NCBI RefSeq assembly: GCF_965638725.1
Contig: NC_134982.1
Location: 82,288,155-82,352,154, forward strand
Reading direction: 5' to 3'
DNA from: Aptenodytes patagonicus
Taxonomy: Eukaryota > Chordata > Aves > Sphenisciformes > Spheniscidae
Length of the DNA: 64,000 nucleotides
Each line of letters starts with the position of its first letter. The stretch's first letter is position 1. The position numbers and the translations under genes are program-made. Shown here in pieces: positions 25,180-37,100 of the stretch. Below the pieces are notes generated by a model. The model worked only from the letters and a program-made list of their open reading frames with translations. It did no database searches and was not told where the DNA came from.

Positions 25180-28100
25180 GTCAGTAATTGAGTGTGTATC
25201 CACAAACTCTGTTGGTGGAGTTGAGTGCATGTTTTAAATGTTGTAATTTGGTCATTTGTGCTGTGTGGAAGCAGAGTCAATTGCAGTTTAGAATGTCAGG
25301 ACCTGGTTTTAATTTTCTTTTCAGGTTTGAAAACACCTGGGGCTAATACAGAAATGAATTATTTTGAAGCCTACACTGCATTTAAAATGTAACTTTAAAA
25401 CAATTTTATAAACACTACTAGAAATGGTTTTAAAGTGAGTGTTTTCTGGGCATCTGTCTTATATTTCATTACATTTTAATGACTCTCACACTGACTTTCC
25501 CCAGTCTGTGTAAAAATGAAGTTATAAATAGAATAACAGCACGGGTGTGAAAACTACTCCAAGAAACATAGGTGCTAAAGCATTCTACTTGTGTAGAATG
25601 AATATTTGAAGCATGAATTCAATATTGCAAAGAAGTATTAAACTTATGAAATTACTAGAGATTTGGATTTATCATTGTTTGTAGTGCCATTTCGTTCTCT
25701 AATGAAATATAAATAGGAAGCCCAAATCATAGCAGGGAAAGAGAGGACTTTCTAGAGCCAAGCGTTACAAAAGTGAAAACAGCCTAAACTGTATTAGTTG
25801 AAACATGGCCCAAAATCACTAATAACACACAGATCAGATATGCTGATGAAGATCACAGCTGGCAGTAATATCTGTGCCTTTAAGGCAAGAAGGACATGTG
25901 GTGATTTGCTTAAGCTTGTATTAAGAGATCTGGTAGTCAGTTACCAATAAATACTACAATATGTTTTCATTTAAATGGCTTACTTGCTGTTCTCCTCCAT
26001 CGGTTTTCAGACTTGTTAGTGTCTTCTTAGTATAATTGCACTTCTCTGCAATCAGGTCAAAATCTGAGAGAGAGCAAGCAGTGGAGCATTACATGACCTT
26101 TATTCTAATAAATATTAAGAAATTAAATTGTGATCTTGATTCCAGTGAATTGAATGAGGATTATGCCTTTGCATTCAGTGGAGGTGGGATTGTGTTTACA
26201 CACTGCTAATCTGCTAGCAGTTCTATGAGCTCAATTTCTTTTTTTATATTAAAAATGAAAGCTTGGGTATCTTGTTGTTCTGATCCAGTTCTTACTGGAC
26301 ATCCATTAAAGTGCAGATCAAACCCCAATACTCAATATATTGTAAAATAATTACATAAATCTCTCTCCCTGTGTCAAATCACACATGAGGCTACCAAAAT
26401 ATGACACAGAATACTTAAAATTTAGAAACTATAGACGTCATGGGCTTTGTAGATATTTCTTAATGATAGAACTTAAATAGATACATGGGAAACTTAGTAA
26501 CATTTTTTGTTAGGATGTTTCTTAGAAGGAACTAGCTTTTGCCCTGAGTCTGAGCTCCCAGGCTTACACATTTATAATTTTAATAACTTCATTGAAATTA
26601 CTTCTGATCAATGTCCCTAGGACTACAACCAGTTCAGTGCTACCAGGCTCTCAGCAAGCATTCATCACCTTTCATCATAACTTTGTTTTTAGTGCGTTTG
26701 AAGATTCACATGTTATTTTCCAATTAAATGCTTCATAAATTAATTTTAACTAGTTCAACAGCCAGTGAGGTAGTCTGCAGCTGGACAATATTAGTCTTAG
26801 AGTGATAATTCTGGAGTAATCGAAATACTGCAGTAGAGTATTGCCATCTGATGCAGTTTGTCAGAGCAGCAGCATGAAGAGTAAAAGACAGTATGTGTAT
26901 GGCTTCCTTTAACCTGATGGCATGAAAACTGTCTATGGTCCCCACACTCTATCACTGTTGAGTGCCAGGCTTATTCACGCGGCTCGTCTGAGTGGACGAA
27001 AGACTGCTCATGTGAAAGTCTTCAAGGGCTGGAGCCTATATGAACTTTTTCAGACAAACAAGCTAGACTTGGTTATCTTATGTAGATGGATAATGTTGTC
27101 TGATAAGAGGGAATTTACTCTTCTTTATACTTATAATCTTATTTAATTGGGTTTTACATAGTGACTAGTCATCCCAGTGCTTTGTATTAGGGCTAATCCA
27201 ATTTCATGTAGGTTCCTGACATATTTGGTATTGTAAATTCAACATACAACATACATGTCTGGGTATATCTGGGATAGTCATTTACGAATTGGTAGGGAAA
27301 AATATTAATCATCAAAAAATATATTGTGTGCAGCTGAATTTGACGTTTTAGGGCAGAGTGGCTGAAAAAAAAGATAAATTTGAAAGTCTAGTCTCTAATT
27401 CAGTGTGCTAGAAATTATTTGCTCTCACTGATTTCAGGTCTAGCCACTGTTTGCTGATAGTGTTGCAGGCAGTGGAGAAGGCGGCTGTAGTGCTAGCTAG
27501 TTTCGTGTCTGTTATACATGTACTTAACATTTTTATATAAAAAAGGAAATACATATTTTTAATGTGTTGTTATTTTCCTGTTTCTTCTTACAATGCTTTT
27601 GTTCTATGAAACATGCTCCAGCTGAGGGCAAAAGGGCCTTGCTGCCAGAGATCACCTGTGAATTCCTCAGCTTGCCTTTTGATCGGAAAGGCTGCTGATT
27701 TGACAGCAGGATGGCTATTGAAGGCCACCCGTTCCTGTCACAGATCACACACTTCCGTGACACCTCAGGGTTATGAGTGTCAAAGGCAGCTAACAGACCT
27801 GGTAACATCAACATAAACCTGTGCTTGCTCAGAAACCGGGAGGTGATCCTTCCCTTACGCCACTGAATAGACAGTCTGTGCCATCGCGATCCGGCTTCAG
27901 TAAGACAAAGCAAAGACTGCAAGCCTTGCCATGATGGATTTCCCTTGCCTTTCTCTAACGGGGCTGCATGCATTGTGCAGGAGGAAAGGAGGCAGCCAGC
28001 ATTGCTAATAAACGGAGTAACGAACAGGAGTACCTAGGTGGAGTTATTTCACTTGCATGCCTCCGCCTGCCTCCCAAGTGTGCCTGCCATGTGGCTGATG

Positions 28101-31100
28101 ATATTTGTCACACTGTGGTACTTAGCGGTGGTTCCCGGGTCGCTCTCTCCACTGCATTCCTCATGAAAGCATGAATATTTCATTAGCTGTACACATTCAT
28201 CTATATTTGAGTATCTTCAGGCTGAGAGCAGAAACTTGACATTTCTTCTGGAGCAGCATGCCTGCGCATTGCTGTGGTTTTACATGTGATGTACAGGAAT
28301 CTAACTGCACTGTCATGAGCTCCCAACCTGCGCCCATGGGCTGTGTGGAGGCCGGTTATAACCGTTCTGCTCAGGATGTAACCCCACAGGGGCGTTCGCA
28401 ATGCGTAGGCCTCATATTCATTGTATGCTCTCCTCAAGGCTTGGTGTTGTCTATCACTTAACATTCCTCAAGGTGATTTAATTGGCATGACCATGGTATT
28501 AGCCTTATCCCAGATGGGAAACTAAGTAATGATTTTTTTTTTTTTTTTAATTGCCAACCATGAAAACAAAAATAACCCTTCCTCTTCCCAGAACAACATA
28601 AAAACCTTTCAAGTCCAGTGAGGGAATGAAATGAATTACACAATTTTATGCCAGCCTCCTCTCATCCCAATGTTTTCGTCTGCATGCTACAGCATGGTGA
28701 TTTCCAAACTGGAGTAATGGGCTATGAGCTTTTAATTATGTATATAGGGAGGAGCTAAAAGTATAACTAAGCATAAATAAATATATCTAGGTATAACTAA
28801 ATACAACTAAAGTTAGTATAACTAAATAATTTACATTAATTTCCTTTTGGTGTGCCTCATTTTTGTAGCTATTATAATGAAAAAATGCCCCAAAATTGCC
28901 TTTTCCAGCCTGAAGGCACAATCTGTCGTGAAGGAAGACTAGAAAAGAAAAATAAGGCTGCATCAAATCACAAAACCCATGTTCCTAATTGTTAAACAAC
29001 CCAAGAGAGAGTTTTACCTGAATAAGAAAACAAAGTTCGGTCCATTTTAGCCATGTCTTTTCTTACCTATCTGTCAAAATGAAAATTATTTCCACCTATC
29101 TCTGAAGGCTGCTTGCTACTGGGACGAGACCTTCGAGTGGCTTAGGGACCTCAGCTCAGCACTAACCCTGGCTCCAAAAGTATGGTGAGGGAGAGCGGGA
29201 CCTACTCTGAAAGTGCACAGCCCCTTTGAAGTCACTGGGATTTAACAGCTCCGACTGAGGAGAGAGTTGGTCTTACTATATGTATTTAAAACTGCCAGAT
29301 TGATTTTAAACAGTGTTACCTACTTTGAACTTTTTTGAACATAAGATATTTGTAAGGTTCTTTCAGCTCACATCACAGTCACTGCTGTGGTGCTGTAGAG
29401 CCTAGCTGTCTTTTTGTGCTGTGTTACGTTTTCTCTGGAGACTGTCTTCTGCTTTATTGCTCTGGTTGCTGAAGGGACTGAGCAGCCTTCCCAATGGTCG
29501 GGAGCAAAGCTGCTCATCAGACCTGGTGTTTGGCAGCAAAGTGACAAGCTGGAATACAGACTCCGCTTCACTTTTGTCTGTTTTGCCTTCTGGGTTTGAG
29601 GAGTTTGCAAGGGGACACAAGAGATCTATTTGTGGCAGCAGAGAAGAGAGTATGCCTGTGAAAGGACATTCTCGCTGGAGAGACACTGATCAGAAGAAAG
29701 AGCCTGCTGCCCTCTTGAACCTCGAGTGTAAACAAGACATTGCATGCGAAATCTGGGCTTTGCTGAAGCTGGTAATGTTGTCATGGGTTTCAGGTGAGCC
29801 AGGTTCAGTGTGATCAAACTCCCTGGCTGCCAGAGCTGCATGGGCATGGCAGCAAGCAAGGCAGGCGTTAAGCCACCCCACGTTTCTCCTTTGTTGGCGT
29901 TAACATTGTTCGGACTCATCTGCCGTTAAGGATGCCGTGATGGAAATTAGATTGGGATCACTCCTGCAGTACATGCTAGCGGGTAACACAGATCCCCCTC
30001 CCCAGGGAGTCCATCGGAGTGTGGGTTCACCCAGCTGTTCAGGGGCTCCCCAGCGAGGCCAAGGCTTGACCCTGCAATTCAAATACCTTATGGTACAATT
30101 TACACGTAAATACTGAAAACTGCTTTTATCCCTAGTCCTTATCTGCTGGTGTTTGCGTATATCTCTTCAAGTATTTTGCTTTTGTGGTGGGTTGGAAAGC
30201 CAGTCAGAAACAAGGCAAGAAAAGAAGATGGAAGTGTATTTCCACGTGAAGTGGCTGTGAGGCAGCTCCAGCCCCACCATCGCTTACGGCCTGGAAAGCA
30301 CTGTGCAGGCAGAAGTAGGGCAGGGTGTACAGGGTCTCTCTGGGATATTACTCAGCTTGCGGGAGGGAACGCCGGGAGGTTCACCTGCCGAAGAACGCTG
30401 ACAGGAAACGTGAGAAGTGGACACATGTCATCAGATCAGTAGATCAGTCCACTGTAGGGGGCTGCAGGTCACAAGGAAGCTGCCATGGTGTGGAGGAGGC
30501 AGGAAGGTGTTCCTGTGACTCAAGGAGTGGAGTGTGGTCCTAAGGGAGAGCCTGGTTTCTTGGGCTTTGTTTGATCTTGTAGGTCTTTTGGTGACGTACC
30601 TGAATCTACTGGGCTTGATTCTCTAGTTCAGGAAAACAGATCATACTTATATCAGCTGAAGAGTTATCCCTAAATTATACCAAAGAAGGAAATCAAAGGC
30701 TGAAAATTTCACGAGCCTGGTAGTTGTTACTTGAGATGTGCTTCACTTGCCCCATACCTTGCAGCTGACTTCCATGGGATTTGGGATTGCCTGGAGCCAT
30801 TTGGGAGCTCTCTTTACAGTTGGCTGTACATCTGGGCTTAAGGGATTCTAGCCCCGTGCATTTGCTCTATCCTGGAGGAATTCAACGTGTTGCTTCTGAT
30901 CCTCACTGGGGGCTGAGGATGGTGCATCACTATCCTTGCGTTCCCCTGCTTGTGGGCTGGAACTGGTTCCGTCTCTAGCCCAGAACTGATGTCCCATGGA
31001 AAGGGACAAGAGGGGTAATGAAGACTTTAGTCAATATGTTAAGGACATGGGAATGCCTGGCAGGGCTGATCTACCTGAGGGATCTCTGAAAATGAGGCAT

Positions 31101-34100
31101 TTTTAGCCTGGGTACACTGGCTTTGGGATTAATTTGCCCTGTTCCTGTGACATTAACCAGCCAAAGATCTGAGTTACATTTTGAATGTTTCATTGAATGA
31201 AGCAGGAGCAGGAGCTCTCCCCAGCAAACTTGCTGCAGATGTTAAATCCAGATGCTGTACAGTAAATATTTTTCTCCTCTCTTCTAGTTCAGGTGCATTT
31301 TCAGATCAAGATTCTCTGCAAAGAAATGGTAAGGCTTTTTTTTTTCAGTGGGCTGAATGGCTGGATACTAGCTTGGTTAGTGTGGCTGTAAAAGGTCTTC
31401 ATTCACAGATGTTGCTTCTGTTGGCATTAGTGACTCTTCTGTCAAATGTGTTGTTAAAGCATATCCCTCTTTAGAAAATACCCTTTAAAGGATTTGCCTG
31501 GCTAAAATACTCATTTGCTGACTGACGCTGTGATACAGTGAGAATGTGGAAGAAAGAAGTATTCACACTTTTTTTTTTTTTTTAAGCAAATGAAAACAGA
31601 GTTAAATGTTTGAAGGATGGAGCTGTGAGAGTGTCCATGAAATTATCTGTCATCTGTAAGACTTCATTCTCCTGGCAAGCAGTCAGGCCGTCAGGTTATT
31701 TGTCACAGCTTCCCATCTCTGGCCAGTGCAGGGAAAGAAATTCCTACCCATAGTTACACGCTTTTGCCATGCAATTCAACATACACCCTTCGACAACAGA
31801 ATTTGCTGTATGAAGAAAGAAGAAGCTTTTGTTACATGTGTTTGGGATGAGTAAATACATGTATAGGCTGAATCCTGTCATTTCTGGGCACTGGAGTTCT
31901 TCCCAGTAAGGGTGGCAAGATGTTCAATGAAAAGAAGAGGAACCTTGTTGTACGAGTAAGGTAAAGTAAACTAGAAAATGGATGTATTGAAGGCAGTATT
32001 TGCACCAGGCCAAATATTTTCCAAAACAAAATCAGGTATTCTGAAATACACATTTTGTGCAGGGATAATTACTGTTTGCATAAGAACGTGCAAGATTATG
32101 ATTTTATAAATGATTGGATGTTTTCTTTGTAGGCTAATTACACACTTTCTTCTGCAGGTCGACGTTATGATGGTGGTGTGAAGCCAAAATTTAATGTAAA
32201 TCAAGTAGCAGTTACACAGGTAATGTTTGAAGGAACTGGATCTGTGAAGTTTTTTCATAGCACATTGAGATCTTTTAATTTGCTTTATTGAATTAAATAA
32301 TACATTGTTTAAAAGAAATAGCCAACAAAACTGTCTAAATCATTGTGATGTGGTACTGATTCACAGCCTGCTGTACAGGATATCTTCTGCTTTTCTGAGA
32401 AGTCAGGTAGGACTTCAGTTGCCATCGCTGGTGCTGACTGACAGTGGGTTTAGGCACAGGGTCTTACTGAAGGAACCAAATCCTATCATCTGTATTCTGT
32501 ACAATGCCATTTGACTGCTGCGGCCAGTATTTTGCTTATATCACTTGGTACTAAAAGAATAGCTGAGGCAAAACTGCTGATTGTTTAAATTTAGTGGGAG
32601 TTTTTCCTGAGTCCAGCCTGTAGGTCTTGTCAAAAACTGAGCATATAAGGCTTCCTTATCAAAAACCCTGCAAATGATGCAATCTAGTGTAAATAATCTG
32701 CTGATTAAATCTCTCTCATCTGTACTTCTGAGAAGACAGCCTTATCATTTATACAAATGGCAGTCATAGTCAACGTTTCTTGCTGGCTGTTGCATCACGT
32801 TTTCTGACAATGTTCTTACCTTGCTTTCAGCTTGTTGCTGTGAGTACTTACTAATTTTAATTGTAAAGCAGTCTTGTGCCATATGTAAGGTCAGGTATCA
32901 AAAGGGGTCTTTCAGGGTCTGAGCTGGGAGACGTGATTCACTAATCTGAACAGAAAAAAAATAATCTCTCTTTAAGCCAAGACAAAGCTTTGAGGCTTAA
33001 CTGCATCCCTTCTGGAGCCTCGTAAGATGCTGTTTATGACTGGGACTCAGAATACCTTTCTTGTTTGTACATGATTTGAACTTGCTTAATCATATGACAT
33101 GCAAAACAGCCATGCAGACATTGTATATGTTATCATATTCAGATAGGACGTATGTGTAGATGGAGAAGAGTTGGTGTCTGGAAATTTTAGTTTGAAATAT
33201 GGAAATGACAGTTAAATTTTGAAGTCCTTTCTGAGCCCTAACCCACTGTCTCAAATTATATTGCCTGACAGCCAAGTTGTCCTGCTTTTGCTATGAAATT
33301 TGCCTTAGAAGGGATAGCATTTTTCTAATGTCTACAGATAACATGGAAGCTGCAGTCCCCAGGTTTCAATCTTGCGAATGACTGATTTTGTAAAGGCAGG
33401 GATCCATACTTGAGCCATCCTATTCTGCAGTAGGCATTCTCCCGATTTTAAAGCCATCAGGAGCCAAACTGTCTGCAGGTAGATGTAGACTTGGACATTT
33501 CTTTCACCTGGACAGCTGCCCAGTTTGCTTTCAGCGTGGTAGGCTGTGTCCTTGGCCCAAGCTGAGTCCTCTCTGGTGTGTTGAAGTAATTCTTACAGGT
33601 GTCCTAGAGAGTCTTCTGCTGGGGTGAGCACCTTGTGATTCTAGCTTTGCTTCAATTTTTTATATCGGGCAGCTCTATGGTGAGATGGGAGCATGCCAAG
33701 AATGTGGTTTTTGCCCCAGTGATACTACCCTAGTAGAATAAATATGACATATTGGCTCTCTGGCCAGTTGTGCTGGAGCTAGAGGTCTGTATGGTGCCAT
33801 TCCCATGGTGGGAAGGGGTTAGCCAGAGATTTCTCTGCTTCCTCAGTTCAGTACTGCTGCGGCTGAGAACTGGCTCCACAGATGCTCTCCAAGTGCTGGC
33901 CTCATTTATTCTGGTAGGATGCAGAGTAACTCCTGAAATACACATCTTCTGATATTGATCTTTTATGTGGTCGATCAGGTTGTCAGCTACAACTTGAGCA
34001 GGAAGGAACAGTGGGGAAGAGCATCCTGGAGGCCGTTCACCCACAGCCACTACAGCCCTCTCAACGTCACGGTTAATGGCATTCCCTGCATTCTCTTCTG

Positions 34101-37100
34101 GGCCAAGAGGATCATGATTAAGTTTGAAAACCACACGCAGCTGGATTTGACGGAGAAGACATTTGGTGTCCATGCAACAGTGGATGTTGGAGATTCCAAC
34201 TGCAGTGAAGACAATGCAATGTAAGGTGGCATTCTACTCTGCCAATGGAACTAGTGCCAGATTACAAGTCTAGTAAATAGAATCATAGAATCTCATTTAG
34301 GTTGGAAAAGACCTTTAAGGTCATCAAGTCCAACCGTTAACCTAGCACTGCCAAGTCCACTACTAAACCATGTCTGTAAGTACCACATCTACACGTCTTT
34401 TAAATACCTCCAGGGATGGTGACTCAACCACTGCCCTGGGCAGCCTGTTCCAGTACTTGGCCACCCTTTCAGTGAAGAAATTTTTCCTAATACCCAATCT
34501 AAACCTCCCCTGGTGCAACTTGAGGCCATTTCCTCTTGTTACTTGGGAGAAGAGACCGACACCCACCTCGCTACAACCTCCTTTCAGGTAGCTGTAGAGA
34601 GCGATAAGGTCTCCCCTCAGCCTCCTTTTCTCCAGGCTAAACAACCCCAGTTCCCTCAGCTGCTCCTCATAAGACTTGTGCTCTAGACCTTTCACCAGCT
34701 TCATTGCCCTTCTTTGGACACGCTCCAGCATACATACTGAGGGAAACAGACCTTGTATTATGTGGTGTAGAGCCCCAGGGGCAAGCTCCTTCCTATAATG
34801 TCCTGATGTTGCAGGCAGCAGGGCAGCATGGGTTATACACTTTCAGACCAGTCTTTCATGGGGCACATAGATGTACATAGCTGTTCTCATCTCTTGCAGT
34901 GGTGTAGTCAATCCTTGTGGCCAGCCAGTTTTGCTCTTAGTGCCTGTGAGGCTGAAGCTGTTGATCTTTTTAGTCTCCAGATGTTTTACATAGCTGCTCG
35001 GGAGATTGAATAGTGGATCTTATGCTGAATATGGGGGCTTAGGGACTGGCCGTGCAGGACTACTTATCCCTTCATAGGATGTGCATCAGCAGTAACATAA
35101 ACCATTGGTACAAGATGCAGATGAAATAGAGTTAGGTAGCCCCAAGTCCCAGGATGTGATCCATGAGTTGCTGAAGCTGAAAAGTGAATTCACTACAGGT
35201 TTGCACGTGACCTGAAGAGTCACCGAAAACCTGAACTCTGCATCCCAGTCTGTCATGAATTTCTGCAGCATGAACAGCACAATGCTTTGCTCCTTCTAAA
35301 CCTGAGTGAGAGCTATATATTAACCTAGCTGGATCCAGAATCCTCCAATCCCATGGCCATACTAGAAAGGCATTTAGGTTTTTTGATTTCCTTCATAGCG
35401 TTCCTGACCACTTCTTTCCCTCCATGTAGTATGCTGGCTGGCTTCATGTCTGTCCTGGTTTCGGCAGGGGTAGAGTTAATTTCCTTCCTCGTGGCTGGTA
35501 CAGTGCTGTGTTTTGGATTTAGGATGAGAACAATGTTGATAACACACCGATGTTTTAGTTGTTGCTAGGTAGTGCCTACAGTAGTCAAGGACTTTTCAGC
35601 TTCCCAGGCTCTGCCAACTGGGAGGGCTGCAGGTGTACGGGGGGCTGGGAGGGGGCACAGCCAGGACAGCTGACCCAAACTGGCCAAAGGGACATTCCAT
35701 ACCATGTGACGTCATGCTCAGCATATAAAGCTGGGGAAGAAGAAGGAAGGGAGGGACGTTCGGAGTGATGGCATTTGTCTTCCCAAGTCACCGTTAGGCG
35801 TGATGGAGCCCTGCTTTCCTGGAGATGGCTGAACACCTGCCTGCCGATGGGAAGGAGTGAATGAATTCCTTGTTTTGCTTTGCTTGTGTGCACAGCTTTT
35901 GCTTTGCCTATTAAACTGTCTTTATCTCAACCCACAAGTTTTCTCACTTTTGCCCTTCCGATTCTCTCCCCCATCCCACTGTGGCGGAGTGAGCGAGCAG
36001 CTGGGTAGTGCTTAGTTGCCAGCTGAGGTTAAACCATGACAATGTCTAATACCAGGTCATTGATTCCACTCTGGTAGGCAACAGTCTAAAAATTAGGAGG
36101 TGGATCCTAACTGAGCATGTGCTGAACATGAGCACTGAGTCTACCCCATAAATGGAGTTTAAATCTGTAATGACACACAAGAATAAAAATAACATGACCA
36201 AACCCAGCAGTTTCATTTAGCTCCTATACAACAGTTCACCTGTACGTCTAAAGATGTTTCCACAGAAAGTAAGTCTTATCTCTTTCTGATTATACATCTC
36301 TGCGGGATAACCCAAGGTGCACAGAAATTTTAGTGAGATTACAAGAAAGCTAAAAGCATAGTTGAAAAAGAAGTCAGGTTTTCTGCCCTTCGTATCATAG
36401 TATTCAACAAGGTAGTCTGAGTTTTATGTCATCAGCACGTGAACTAATCCAGCACTATGTTTTGAAAGGCAGAGGTAGAGAATGGAATAATATTATTTTA
36501 AAAATAAAAAATAATAACAAACATTCCTTCTTCTGTTCTGGTCTGCAATTCGGAGATGATCTTAGTCTTATTAGTAATGATTGTAACCTAATAGAAAATA
36601 TATTCATGCAAAAGTAAGGGTTTCAAAACATGAAGTATAGTTTTATAGTTGTTCATAAGGCTTGAAAAATCAGAAAGACAGTGCAGTGGTGGACTGCAAA
36701 CTCCTACTGGAGCTGCTGTTTGGAGACTGTTAGATTTGAGCAGGCTACTCTGTCTACCTATCTGTCACAGATACCTCTGTAGTCTGGCTACAGTAGTGGA
36801 GGTTTCATTCTGTAAATACAGAATTCTAAGAAATTAGGACTTGTCCTGGCTCTGGCTGGGAGGGAGATAATTCTCTTGTGTTTTGGGTTTGTGGCTAGAA
36901 CCGTGTTGATAACATACCAGTGTTTTGGCTCTTGCTGAGCAGTGCTTGCACAGCGTCCAGGCTTTCTCTGTTTGTCACTCTGCCCCCCCCAGCAAGTAGG
37001 TTGAGGTTGGCAAGAGGCTGGGAGTGGACAATGCCTGGACAGCTGACCCGAGTTGGCCAAGGTTATATTCCCTGCCATATAACGTCATGCTCAGCAATAA

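Noticed and set aside
27533..27973. 146-codon minus frame in ATP6AP1L intron 1
   Set aside because: No recognisable family, no splice context and mixed composition; compatible with chance.
34363..34731. 122-codon minus frame as a host gene
   Set aside because: Its sequence is the CR1 reverse-transcriptase C-terminus, so it is a transposon remnant.
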